Of a DNA stretch of 64,000 nucleotides, positions 48,422 through 57,968 are shown piece after piece (the stretch's first letter is position 1; the number at the start of each line of letters is the position of its first letter). Source of the stretch: an uncultured Butyrivibrio sp. (GTDB lineage Bacteria; Bacillota; Clostridia; Lachnospirales; Lachnospiraceae); NCBI GenBank assembly GCA_945928575.1, contig CAMENP010000005.1, positions 62,001 to 126,000 on the forward strand, written 5' to 3'. The translations under genes were made by a program, and so were the position numbers. The notes below the pieces were generated by a model. It had not been told where the DNA came from and did no database searches. It was given only the letters and a program-made list of their open reading frames with translations.

Positions 48422-50494
48422 TTAAATTATATCTTTCATACTCTGCAGGCCGATCAACAAAGTTGACGTATTATGCAAAAGCGCCGATGTTGTAGGGGCT
48501 ATTATGCCGAACACTCCAAGAACTATAAGGCCTGAATTAAATCCTACTATAGTTCTGTAATTGTGATGTATCCTCTTCATAAGACCGTTGCTTAATTTCT
48601 TAAAGGTAACCATACCCATAAGGTTATCAGCGCCTATGGTGACATCGGCAATTTCCCTTGCAATCTGCGCACCGTCATTTATGGCAACACCTATATCCGC
48701 TGCCGAAAGAGCCGGTGTATCGTTAATGCCGTCTCCGACCATGACAACTTTATGTCCAAGTGCCTTCTCACGTTCAACAAATCCTGCCTTATCTTCCGGC
48801 AGCACTTCCGAATAATACTCGTCCACTCCGACACGTTCGGCAATAGCCCTTGCTGTACGTTCACTGTCTCCGGTCATCATGACAACCTTGCGGATGCCTG
48901 CCTCTTTAAGCTGCCTTATAACATCGGCGGCTTCATCACGCACCGGATCCTCTATGCATATAACCGCCGCAAGCCTGTTCTCTATTGCAAGATAAAGCTG
49001 TGAACACTCTTCCGGAAGTGACTTGAATCGTTCTTCCATACCGTCGGGAATAACACACTGTTCATCCTCAAATACGAAATGATAACTTCCGATTATCGCC
49101 TTGCGGCCTTCGATTGTGGTGGAAATACCGTGTGCAACGATATATTCGACCTTGGAATGCATCTCTTCATGTTCAAGCCTGCGTTCTTTGGCAGCATCCA
49201 CAACCGCCTTTGCCATAGAGTGTGGGAAATGTTCCTCCATACATGCTGCTATTCTCAACAATTCATCCGAGCTGCGTCCGTCAAATGATACAACATCCAC
49301 AACAGTAGGTGTTGCTTTGGTAAGGGTTCCTGTCTTATCAAATACGATAGTATCTGCTTCCGCCATGGCTTCCATGAACTTGCCGCCCTTGACCGTTACA
49401 TTGTATTCATTGGCCTCTCTTATAGCCGACAGGACCGAAACAGGCATTGAAAGTTTCAATGCGCATGAGAAATCGACCATAAGCACAGAAAGCGCTTTGG
49501 TAACGTTCCTCGTAAAAAGGTATACCAATGCCGTTCCGGCAAGTGTGTACGGAACTAACTTATCCGCCAGATGTTCGGCTTTACTCTCAAGACCGGACTT
49601 AAGTTTCTCAGATTTCTCGATCATCGCCACTATCTGCTGGTACTTGTTATTTCCGTTGACCGATTTGGCCCTGAGTGTTATCTCACCTTCCTCAAGAACA
49701 GTTCCGGCATATACATATCCGCCCTCTGCCTTTCTGACAGGATTGGATTCTCCGGTAAGTGTGGCCTGGTTAACCATGCCTTCACCACTTACGACGTCGC
49801 CGTCAAACGGTATAACATTACCCATGTGAACTACTATGAGGTCATTCTGTTCAACTTTGGATGCCGGGATAAGCACTTCGGTTCCATCCTTAAGGAGCCA
49901 GACCTTATCAATGTTAAGCGACATACTTCTGGCAAGGTCGTCAACCGACTTCTTATGCGTCCATTCCTCAAGCAGTTCTCCGATTCCAAGCAGGAACATA
50001 ACAGAACCCGCCGTAGCAAAATCGCCGCGGAATACCGATACGCCGATTGCAGTTCCGTCAAGGACCGGAACCTCTATTCTGCCCTTGCACAATGTCTTAA
50101 TGCCGTTCCATATGTACTTGACCGACTTGACCGCCGTGATAACATTCCTTATCGGGACGGGCATGAAACACCTGGAAAAAATTCTCCACAAAATCCTGTC
50201 GGCCAGTTTTTCCTGATACATGGCATTCAGCGCACGGCCCGAATTTTCAAGGTAATTCTCCGGCACTTCAACCGAAGCATATTGAAAAGCCTTTATCGCT
50301 TTGATGATATCGCTTTTCGGAGCCGTGTAACATATAACGGCATCAGCGGTACGGTCATAGACCTTGGCGCTTGTCACACCGGCAACATTCTCAAGATAGT
50401 ATGCCAGCGTATCTGCCTGACGATATGTCATGCTCTCCTGCATCAGATGCACTCTCAGCCTTCCCTTTATATCATGTCTGATAATAAATTTCAT
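48422..50494 (-). CDS. P1B-like metal P-type ATPase with non-canonical TM motif
   Basis: VFDKTGTLTKATPTVV; GDGINDTPALSAADIGVAI; TM region reads VDFSCALKLSMPVS instead of CPC. Confidence 0.93.
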   Translation of the reverse strand: MKFIIRHDIKGRLRVHLMQESMTYRQADTLAYYLENVAGVTSAKVYDRTADAVICYTAPKSDIIKAIKAFQYASVEVPENYLENSGRALNAMYQEKLADRILWRIFSRCFMPVPIRNVITAVKSVKYIWNGIKTLCKGRIEVPVLDGTAIGVSVFRGDFATAGSVMFLLGIGELLEEWTHKKSVDDLARSMSLNIDKVWLLKDGTEVLIPASKVEQNDLIVVHMGNVIPFDGDVVSGEGMVNQATLTGESNPVRKAEGGYVYAGTVLEEGEITLRAKSVNGNNKYQQIVAMIEKSEKLKSGLESKAEHLADKLVPYTLAGTALVYLFTRNVTKALSVLMVDFSCALKLSMPVSVLSAIREANEYNVTVKGGKFMEAMAEADTIVFDKTGTLTKATPTVVDVVSFDGRSSDELLRIAACMEEHFPHSMAKAVVDAAKERRLEHEEMHSKVEYIVAHGISTTIEGRKAIIGSYHFVFEDEQCVIPDGMEERFKSLPEECSQLYLAIENRLAAVICIEDPVRDEAADVIRQLKEAGIRKVVMMTGDSERTARAIAERVGVDEYYSEVLPEDKAGFVEREKALGHKVVMVGDGINDTPALSAADIGVAINDGAQIAREIADVTIGADNLMGMVTFKKLSNGLMKRIHHNYRTIVGFNSGLIVLGVFGIIAPTTSALLHNTSTLLIGLQSMKDII

Positions 50495-50500
50495 AGGGTA

Positions 50501-50785
50501 TTACGCCTCTGTTTCTTCTGCATTTTCCTTTACATCATCATCGATAACCGCATCGCACTCGTCATACTTCTCGTTGATCTGCTTAGCCTCAGCATATATA
50601 TCATCAGCATTCTCCTTAACGGTTGATGCAGTCTTCATAACCGACTTCTTGGCACGGAGAAAAGCTGCTGTACAATGTGTGTACGCTTTCTTAGCTGTTT
50701 TGCTTGATAAAAGCTTGATTCCCGCTGTTCCGAAGAGCACTCCTCCCGCAAAAAGTCCTACTTTTTTCATGTTAATTTTAGCCAT
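50501..50785 (-). CDS. DUF6110-like small membrane protein
   Basis: MAKINMKKVGLFAGGVLFGTAGIKLLSSKTAKKAYTHCTAAFLRAKKSVM. Confidence 0.75.
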   Translation of the reverse strand: MAKINMKKVGLFAGGVLFGTAGIKLLSSKTAKKAYTHCTAAFLRAKKSVMKTASTVKENADDIYAEAKQINEKYDECDAVIDDDVKENAEETEA

Positions 50786-50846
50786 AATTAAATTCCTCCT
50801 TGTTTGGTTTAACTGGTATTATAATATTAATATTCTTATGTGTGAA

Positions 50847-50892
50847 GAAGGAAAAACGTTATTGAAAAATATTATCAATAACGTTTCTTCCA
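50847..50892. terminator. Hairpin downstream of ABC permease gene
   Basis: GGAAAAACGTTATTGA...TCAATAACGTTTCTTCC. Confidence 0.75.
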
Positions 50893-50896
50893 TAAT

Positions 50897-53143
50897 TTAT
50901 TCTACATTCTTAAGCGCCTGATCCATCGGAATCTTCTTAATCTTTCTGAACTGGAGAAGTGCCACAACAACATATGTCGCCATAATGATCAGGAACATCT
51001 TCCAGTATATGTTCTTATCATACCACAGTATGAGCCAGCCGCTCATCGATGACATCATCGGCCTGTATATAACCTTTATGATGAAAGTCGATGCCGCAAT
51101 GCTTATGACGGTAGATATGGCTACGACCCATGTCGTTGCAAGCAGATAAAGTCTTGCTATTTCGCCATTTTCATACCCGAGTATCTTAACCATGGATATC
51201 GAATTGGCATTTTTCTCAAGCACAAGCTTCGTGAGAAGATATATAAGAAGTGCCGCCATTATTACCGCAAATATATAGAAAAGATAGAACATATTGCCCA
51301 TCGATACTTCAAGCTGTCTGGTAACTTTTGTCAGATCTTCTTCTGTAATACATGAAGCGATATATTTATCATCGATGTCTTTTATCCCGGCATTGCTGAA
51401 ATATCCGGTATAATAATCTGCGTTCTTGTCAAATGCTTCATTAAACCGGCTCTGCTCCATAAATACCACTACCGATGACGGATATTTCACTATCTTATCA
51501 ACCGTAAATTCATATTCATTGTCTGCATATTCTTCGCTCAGTTTAATCTTGTCACCCACTTCAAGCCGGTATTTGTCAGCCATGCAGTCGGAGATTGCAA
51601 CTCCGTCTTTGACCGCACCTTCTTTGAAATAAATGCTGTCCTCAGATATACCGTACACCGTAAGTTCATCTCCGTCATACTTATATGAGCCGGCACTGTA
51701 CTTCTCCGCATCTGCCGTATCGGTATCAACCGGAGCCTTTAGAATATACTGGTAATTCGATATCATATTTGACAGCGTTTCTTTCTTCTGATGTTCGAGA
51801 AGCGGAAGCATCATCATACCGAACAGAAGCAATACACATGTAAAAAGCATTCCGACAAACAGAACTATAAAGTTCGGTATATTCTGAAATACCACCCTGA
51901 TTCTGAATCTTGTAAAAAACTTAAAATGCGGAAGCTTTACAGCTTTCTTTCTCTTATGCCTGCTGATATCATGTCTGATAAATCTGAGAGGCGATATCTT
52001 AAATTTGCTGTTAAGAGATATCACATTGATAATAAGCATGATAACAAGCGGAACAACCGTTGTAAGTATAAAAGCCTGTGCATTCCATATGGTTACATAT
52101 GTAGGAAGGCTGTAACTGCCGTAATACATATCCGCCGCAACGTTTTTGAATATTGTATAACCAAGTATATTACCGACGACTGCTGCCACCAACGATACAA
52201 TCATCGGAGGGGCCAGATAATGTCTTACAAGTTCACCCTTAGTATACCCGGAAGCTCTCAATGTTCCGATGACCGATGCCTCTCTGTCTATCGTGTGATT
52301 GATCGTAACCGCAAATACAAATGCCATTATTGCAATTATAATATATAACAAGGCAATCATAAGCGAACGGTCGCCTCCGATATCATCTCCGGTGAAATTA
52401 ATCGCCTGGTTCTGATATCTTGGAATATAATTCGTAAGCGGAGCCTTTGATGCAAGGGCCTTCATGAAGTCATCGGACATATTTTTCTCTTCTTTATCAT
52501 CCGACGGTTCCTTGTCATATTTCCATCCGTAACAGAACGTCTCATGGTCATCTCCGAATTTATCGAAACGTGAATCCGTGACTATGGCAACCGAGAATTT
52601 TACGGCATCGAACATGATCTCGTTATTGTCCGAAAAAAGCGCACTGTAATCGGAAAGTGCAACCAGCCCGCTGACTTTCAGTTTAACATCGCCGACCGTA
52701 ATCTCATCTCCGGTACTTATGCCGTTGTTATCGGCAAACATTCGGTCCAGTGCTATCTCATCATCATTCTGCGGCATCTTACCGTCCATAACGCAGATAA
52801 GGTCAATGTCGTTTCTGTCCCTGAATATCCTGATAGTCGCTTCGTTATCGTCTTTACCAACGGTTGCAGGCTCTTCATTGTAGAAAAGTTCATATAATTT
52901 CACGCCCTCTTTCTCGATGTCGGATATAAGTGTGTCATCCGCTTTCGCTGCGAGCGAAAAATTACCGTCTTCTATGTTGTACTTTTCAAAACTGTTATCG
53001 TATGCCGTTTTCATACTTGATGCTGCGACCAGAAATCCCGATATAAATCCGATCGACAAAAGCATAAAAAGGAATACCGCAAGATATTTACCGATTTCCC
53101 CGAAGATTTCTCTCTTAATTCTTTTTCTTAAAGGATTCTTCAT
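50897..53143 (-). CDS. ABC transporter permease (FtsX-like, MacB-type exporter)
   Basis: Large extracytoplasmic loops; NHTIDREASVIGTLRASGYTKGELVRHYL; SISMVKILGYENGEIARLYL. Confidence 0.92.
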   Translation of the reverse strand: MKNPLRKRIKREIFGEIGKYLAVFLFMLLSIGFISGFLVAASSMKTAYDNSFEKYNIEDGNFSLAAKADDTLISDIEKEGVKLYELFYNEEPATVGKDDNEATIRIFRDRNDIDLICVMDGKMPQNDDEIALDRMFADNNGISTGDEITVGDVKLKVSGLVALSDYSALFSDNNEIMFDAVKFSVAIVTDSRFDKFGDDHETFCYGWKYDKEPSDDKEEKNMSDDFMKALASKAPLTNYIPRYQNQAINFTGDDIGGDRSLMIALLYIIIAIMAFVFAVTINHTIDREASVIGTLRASGYTKGELVRHYLAPPMIVSLVAAVVGNILGYTIFKNVAADMYYGSYSLPTYVTIWNAQAFILTTVVPLVIMLIINVISLNSKFKISPLRFIRHDISRHKRKKAVKLPHFKFFTRFRIRVVFQNIPNFIVLFVGMLFTCVLLLFGMMMLPLLEHQKKETLSNMISNYQYILKAPVDTDTADAEKYSAGSYKYDGDELTVYGISEDSIYFKEGAVKDGVAISDCMADKYRLEVGDKIKLSEEYADNEYEFTVDKIVKYPSSVVVFMEQSRFNEAFDKNADYYTGYFSNAGIKDIDDKYIASCITEEDLTKVTRQLEVSMGNMFYLFYIFAVIMAALLIYLLTKLVLEKNANSISMVKILGYENGEIARLYLLATTWVVAISTVISIAASTFIIKVIYRPMMSSMSGWLILWYDKNIYWKMFLIIMATYVVVALLQFRKIKKIPMDQALKNVE

Positions 53144-53155
53144 ATTGCACCGCCT

Positions 53156-53854
53156 TTACCAGTCAAGATCCTGCGCCGGAATCTTGGTCTCGTTGCGGTA
53201 ATCTTTACGGATAGCTCCGTCGCGGAGTTTGATCACACGGTCAGCCATATTCTTAATAGCATCGTTATGCGTTACCATGATAACGGTGTTGCCGTACTTA
53301 TGGTTGACATCCTCAATGAGTTTAAGAATCTCTTTTGATGTATTGTAATCAAGTGCTCCCGTAGGCTCATCACAAAGAAGTATGTCCGGATTCTTTACTA
53401 TCGCACGACCGATTGAGGTTCTCTGCTGCTGTCCTCCGGAAAGCTGTCCCGGAAGTTTATGCCTGTGCTCATATAATCCGAGAGTATGTAATAAATCATC
53501 TATATCAAGCGGTCTGTCGCTAAGATAAGCGCCGACCTCAATGTTTTCCTTCACATTAAGATTAGGTATCAGATTATACATCTGAAAAACATATCCGAGG
53601 TGCTTCCTTCTGTATGCCGTGAGCACCTTCTCATTCATATTTGCCGTTTTTTCTCCATCAATTGCCACATATCCGCCATCAGCGTTGTCAATACCACCTA
53701 TAATATTAAGTAAAGTTGATTTACCTGAACCGGAAGGTCCGAGAAGCACGCATATCTCTCCTTTTTCGACTTCAAAGTTAATTCCTCTCAGAACGTCAAC
53801 TTTATTTTCTCCCTCACCATAGCTCTTTCTCAAATCTCTTATTTCCAAAAACAT
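53156..53854 (-). CDS. ABC transporter ATP-binding protein
   Basis: LLGPSGSGKSTLLNIIGGID; LSGGQQQRTSIGRAI; LLCDEPTGALD; start revised to 53854. Confidence 0.95.
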   Translation of the reverse strand: MFLEIRDLRKSYGEGENKVDVLRGINFEVEKGEICVLLGPSGSGKSTLLNIIGGIDNADGGYVAIDGEKTANMNEKVLTAYRRKHLGYVFQMYNLIPNLNVKENIEVGAYLSDRPLDIDDLLHTLGLYEHRHKLPGQLSGGQQQRTSIGRAIVKNPDILLCDEPTGALDYNTSKEILKLIEDVNHKYGNTVIMVTHNDAIKNMADRVIKLRDGAIRKDYRNETKIPAQDLDW

Positions 53855-53879
53855 CTTTTTTATTCCTCTCTTGAATCCA

Positions 53880-54128
53880 TTAAGAAACCGCAACTTTATA
53901 CATGTTTTTTCTGCTTATCACGCCGATTTCTTCTAGCGTGTTGATCATACGGTATACAGTGGCCGTGCCTATCTTGCTGTCCTGTTCTACTGCTCTGTAG
54001 TAAATCTCTTTGCAGCAGGAAAAATCACCTTCAAGAATTATGTCGAGAATCAACATTCTCTGCTTGGTAATCCTGCATCCGTGTTCTTTAAGCTTCTTAA
54101 CAATTAAATCTTTTTCCAACTGTTCCAT
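53880..54128 (-). CDS. Fur-like regulator consisting only of the winged-helix domain
   Basis: EHGCRITKQRMLILDIILE...KIGTATVYRMINTLEEIGVISR; ends at 82 aa. Confidence 0.85.
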   Translation of the reverse strand: MEQLEKDLIVKKLKEHGCRITKQRMLILDIILEGDFSCCKEIYYRAVEQDSKIGTATVYRMINTLEEIGVISRKNMYKVAVS

Positions 54129-54160
54129 AATGCTTATCTCCTTTCCGTTGTTTTATTTAA

Positions 54161-54193
54161 AAAAGGGAACCGCAAACCGGTTCCCTTTTCTTT
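54161..54193. terminator. Hairpin downstream of feoB
   Basis: AAAAGGGAACCG caaa CCGGTTCCCTTTTC. Confidence 0.85.
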
Positions 54194-54198
54194 ATCAA

Positions 54199-56727
54199 TT
54201 AAGCCTCGGCTTTCTTTGATGTCTTTACTTTAACATTTAACTTGTCGCTTTCCTTATATGGTCTGAAAAGCATGTAGATAAGGAATGCAAGTACGAGAAC
54301 TGCAACTATTACACCGAATACATTTCCGTTACCCTTGAAGAGGTTACCGAACTGATTGATCATAAGTGCAATTACATAAGCAAATCCGCACTGATATCCG
54401 ATTGCGAACCATGTCCACTTAGGGCTGTTCATCTCTCTCTTAATAGCACCGATTGCTGCGAAGCAAGGAGCACAGAGAAGGTTGAATACGAGGAATGACA
54501 TACCTGCAACTGTTGAAAATGCGCTTGCAAGTGAAGCATATACCGAAACATCTCCTGTTCCGTAGAGAATACCCATTGTTGCTACGATGTTTTCCTTAGA
54601 TACAAGTCCTGTAACAGATGCGACTGTTGCCTGCCAGTTACCCCATCCGAGAGGTTTGAATATCCAGCAGATTCCCTTACCTATATGAGCAAGTATACTG
54701 TATTCCATCTGCTCTTCGGCAAGCATTCCGAATGAGCCGTCAACCCATCCGAAGAATGATGTAAACCATACGAGGATTGTTGAAAGAAGAATGATTGTTC
54801 CGGCTTTCTTGATGAATGACCATCCACGCTCCCACATTGAACGGAGAAGGTTACCGACTGTCGGCCAATGGTAAGCAGGAAGCTCCATTACGAAAGGAGC
54901 AGGCTCGCCTGAGAACATCTTTGTCTTCTTGAGCATAATACCTGAAATAATAATTGCTGCCATACCCATGAAGTAAGCACCTGTTGCCACAAGCGGTGAA
55001 CCGCCGAAGATTGCACCTGCGATCATAGCGATGAACGGCTGCTTAGCACCACATGGAATAAATGTTGTTGTCATAATTGTCATACGACGGTCACGCTCAT
55101 TCTCGATCGTTCTTGAAGCCATGATACCGGGGATACCACAACCTGTACCGATAAGGATAGGAATGAATGATTTACCTGAAAGTCCGAATCTTCTGAAGAT
55201 ACGGTCAAGTACGAATGCGATACGTGCCATATATCCGCATGCCTCAAGGAATGCAAGCAATAAGAAGAGTACGAGCATCTGAGGTACGAAACCAAGTACT
55301 GCACCGACACCGGCTACAATACCGTCAAGGATAAGTCCACGGAGCCAGTCAACACAGTTAGCTGCATCAAGAAGCTTCTCAACAAGTACCGGAATACCCG
55401 GAACCCATACACCGTATTCAGCGGTATCAGGAGCGCCGTAATTTTCCTTGGCATAATCGGAATCAGGATCTGTGCTTAAGTAAGCTGCAACCGCTGTTTC
55501 AAGGTCGCTCTTGCCGACTTCCGGAGTATCTGTAATCTCAAGTGTCTCTTCATCCTGAACTTCGTATGTTACTTTTGCGTCATCAGGAGTTGCTGCAACG
55601 AGCTGTTCAAGTGCTGCCTTAGCGCCTTCTTCTGTATAATCATCGGATTCGGCATCAAGTGCTGCCGCTATGTCATCATTGCCGTATTCTGAAGTAAACG
55701 CATCGATGATCAGATCTGAATCGCCGTATGCTTCTGCTGCTGCTTCATAACTCTTGCTTCCGATTCCGAACAAATGCCATCCGTCACCGAAAAGTCCATC
55801 GTTAGCCCAGTCGGTTGCCGCCGAACCAACGGTTACCATTGATATATAATATACTAAGAACATTATAACAATGAAGATTGGGAGCGCTGCAAAACGGTTT
55901 GTAACAACCTTATCAATCTTATCTGAGACTGAAAGTTTCTTGGCGCCTTTCTTTCTTGTACAGCACTCATCAATGATTGATGAGATGTATGTATATCTTT
56001 CGTTGGTGATAATACTTTCGGTATCATCATCGAACTCATCTTCAAGTGCCTTGATCTCTGATGTAACATCAGGCACGCTGTTTAACTGTTCTTTGATCTT
56101 GTCATCTTTCTCAAGAACTTTTATTGCGAAGAATCTCTTCTGATCTTCGCTTACATCGGAACCGAGCTTATCCTCCACTGAGCTGATGGCCGATTCAACG
56201 CTTGGTGCAAACTCATGTACAATGCTTACAGACTGCTTAGCTTCTGCAAGTTCCACTGCCTTATCCGCAGCCTTCTTGATTCCTGTTCCTTTAAGAGCGG
56301 AAATCGATACTACCGGGCATCCGAGTTTCTCACTGAGTTTGTCAAGATTAATTTTCTCGCCGGTCTTCTCAAGAAGATCAGCCATATTTACCGCTACAAC
56401 AACCGGGATTCCAAGTTCAAGAATCTGTGTTGTAAGATAAAGGTTTCTCTCAAGGTTGGTTCCGTCTACGATATTAAGGATCGCATCCGGTCTTTCTGTT
56501 ATAAGATATGTTCTTGCTACAACTTCTTCGAGAGTATACGGTGAAAGTGAGTAAATACCCGGAAGGTCCATGATTGTTACGCTCTTGTTACCCTTGAGCT
56601 TACCTTCTTTTTTCTCTACCGTAACGCCCGGCCAGTTACCTACGAACTGATTTGAGCCTGTCAATGCATTAAAAAGTGTTGTTTTACCACAGTTAGGGTT
56701 ACCTGCTAATGCAATTTTAATAGCCAT
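54199..56727 (-). CDS. feoB: Ferrous iron transporter FeoB
   Basis: IALAGNPNCGKTTLFNALTGSNQFVGNWPGVTVEKKEG; MDLPGIYSLSPYTLEE; GTGCGIPGIMASRT. Confidence 0.96.
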   Translation of the reverse strand: MAIKIALAGNPNCGKTTLFNALTGSNQFVGNWPGVTVEKKEGKLKGNKSVTIMDLPGIYSLSPYTLEEVVARTYLITERPDAILNIVDGTNLERNLYLTTQILELGIPVVVAVNMADLLEKTGEKINLDKLSEKLGCPVVSISALKGTGIKKAADKAVELAEAKQSVSIVHEFAPSVESAISSVEDKLGSDVSEDQKRFFAIKVLEKDDKIKEQLNSVPDVTSEIKALEDEFDDDTESIITNERYTYISSIIDECCTRKKGAKKLSVSDKIDKVVTNRFAALPIFIVIMFLVYYISMVTVGSAATDWANDGLFGDGWHLFGIGSKSYEAAAEAYGDSDLIIDAFTSEYGNDDIAAALDAESDDYTEEGAKAALEQLVAATPDDAKVTYEVQDEETLEITDTPEVGKSDLETAVAAYLSTDPDSDYAKENYGAPDTAEYGVWVPGIPVLVEKLLDAANCVDWLRGLILDGIVAGVGAVLGFVPQMLVLFLLLAFLEACGYMARIAFVLDRIFRRFGLSGKSFIPILIGTGCGIPGIMASRTIENERDRRMTIMTTTFIPCGAKQPFIAMIAGAIFGGSPLVATGAYFMGMAAIIISGIMLKKTKMFSGEPAPFVMELPAYHWPTVGNLLRSMWERGWSFIKKAGTIILLSTILVWFTSFFGWVDGSFGMLAEEQMEYSILAHIGKGICWIFKPLGWGNWQATVASVTGLVSKENIVATMGILYGTGDVSVYASLASAFSTVAGMSFLVFNLLCAPCFAAIGAIKREMNSPKWTWFAIGYQCGFAYVIALMINQFGNLFKGNGNVFGVIVAVLVLAFLIYMLFRPYKESDKLNVKVKTSKKAEA

Positions 56728-56786
56728 TTTTCCTATTCCTTTCCTTGTTATATATAACTATCTCTTATTTGTTATCACTATTTTAA

Positions 56787-56802
56787 GTTAGTATATACTA
56801 AC
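56787..56802. promoter_or_regulatory. Candidate DtxR-family box upstream of feoB
   Basis: GTTAGTATATACTAAC perfect palindrome about 60 bp upstream of feoB. Confidence 0.7.
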
Positions 56803-56818
56803 CTTAGTGCAAAAAAAA

Positions 56819-57040
56819 TTATTCTACACTAATCATTTCAGCATCAGCTTTTCTGAGTGAAAGTTCATATCCTCTTACCGTTACCTCTACCGGATCTCCA
56901 AGAGGGGCCACTTTTCTCACATAGATTTCGACGCCTTTGGTTATACCCATATCCATGATACGTCTCTTTACCGGACCTTCACCTGTAAGTTTAACAACCT
57001 TAACGGTCTCGCCACAGGCTGTCTCTCTTAATGTCTTCAT
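56819..57040 (-). CDS. feoA: FeoA-family protein
   Basis: MKTLRETACGETVKVVKLTGEGPVKRRIMDMGITKGVEIYVRKVAPLGDPVEV. Confidence 0.93.
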   Translation of the reverse strand: MKTLRETACGETVKVVKLTGEGPVKRRIMDMGITKGVEIYVRKVAPLGDPVEVTVRGYELSLRKADAEMISVE

Positions 57041-57081
57041 TTCCTGCTCCTTTCTGATATCTGATAAATAATGACATCACT

Positions 57082-57294
57082 TTAGATCATAATTCTGTTC
57101 GCCATATCGCGTCCTATCGCAACACGGGACTCTTTAACATTGACAATAAGATTGCCTCCGATTGAAGAGACAACTGTCACTGCAGCACCCGGAACAAAAC
57201 CGAGATTTTCCAAGAATCTTCTTGTATCTTCTTTACCGCCGACCTTGATTATCGTATTAACTTCACCCTCGCCAGCCATCGTTAAAGGCATCAT
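57082..57294 (-). CDS. FeoA-family protein (second copy)
   Basis: EDTRRFLENLGFVPGAAVTVVSSIGGNLIVNVKESRVAIGRDMANRIMI. Confidence 0.9.
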   Translation of the reverse strand: MMPLTMAGEGEVNTIIKVGGKEDTRRFLENLGFVPGAAVTVVSSIGGNLIVNVKESRVAIGRDMANRIMI

Positions 57295-57328
57295 CTTATC
57301 CTCCTTGTGTGTTTAAAATTGTATTTCT

Positions 57329-57356
57329 ACGTTGGTTAGTATATGCTAACCAACGT
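57329..57356. promoter_or_regulatory. Candidate DtxR-family box upstream of feoA genes
   Basis: ACGTTGGTTAGTATATGCTAACCAACGT, a near-perfect 28-bp palindrome. Confidence 0.75.
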
Positions 57357-57507
57357 TAGTTGTCAATAACTTTTTTCATTTTTTTAAATTTTTTTCTCAA
57401 TAAGGCGTTTGAAAAAATATACAGATTATGATATAATGAGCATAATAATTGAAAGCCGGGCTATATGTGAGGAATACCGGTGTAATATAAGAGAAAGGTT
57501 CTTTATT

Positions 57508-57876
57508 ATGGTACTTAATGAATCAACTGAAAATTATCTCGAAGCTATTCTGATGCTGAGTTCGAAACTTCCCGTAGTACGTTCGGTGGATATTGCGAAC
57601 GAGCTCGGTTTTAAGAAGCCAAGTATCAGCATTGCGATGAAGAATCTCAAAGAGAAAGAATATATAACCGTGACAGATGCCGGATATATCTATCTGACAG
57701 AGAGCGGTAAGAAAATAGCCGAAAGCACTTTAGAACGTCACGAATTTTTCTCCAAATGGCTAGTAAGCCTCGGAGTTGATAAGACAACGGCATCCGATGA
57801 TGCATGTAAGATTGAGCACGTATTAAGTCAGCAGAGTTTCGATGCCATACGTAATTTCGTTACCAATGCGAAATAA
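57508..57876 (+). CDS. DtxR/MntR-family metal-dependent repressor
   Basis: STENYLEAILMLSSKLPVVRSVDIANELGFKKPSISIAMKNLKEKEYI; start revised to 57508 after a GAGAAAGG RBS. Confidence 0.92.
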   Translation: MVLNESTENYLEAILMLSSKLPVVRSVDIANELGFKKPSISIAMKNLKEKEYITVTDAGYIYLTESGKKIAESTLERHEFFSKWLVSLGVDKTTASDDACKIEHVLSQQSFDAIRNFVTNAK

Positions 57877-57901
57877 TATCTTATTATAATTTATAATACA
57901 G

Positions 57902-57957
57902 AACTCCCATATGGATTATATTCAGGCTCTGCCTTAATAATTCCATATGGGAGTTAA
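57902..57957. terminator. Bidirectional hairpin between convergent genes
   Basis: AACTCCCATATGGA...TCCATATGGGAGTT. Confidence 0.8.
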
Positions 57958-57968
57958 TTTTTATATTT

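Noticed and set aside
49571-50626. 351-aa plus-strand ORF
   Set aside because: Fully antisense to the P-type ATPase and its small partner, which have strong motifs on the minus strand.
57409-57507. N-terminal extension of the DtxR-family ORF
   Set aside because: Family homology begins at MVLNESTENYLEAI (57508), which has its own RBS; upstream codons overlap the promoter region.
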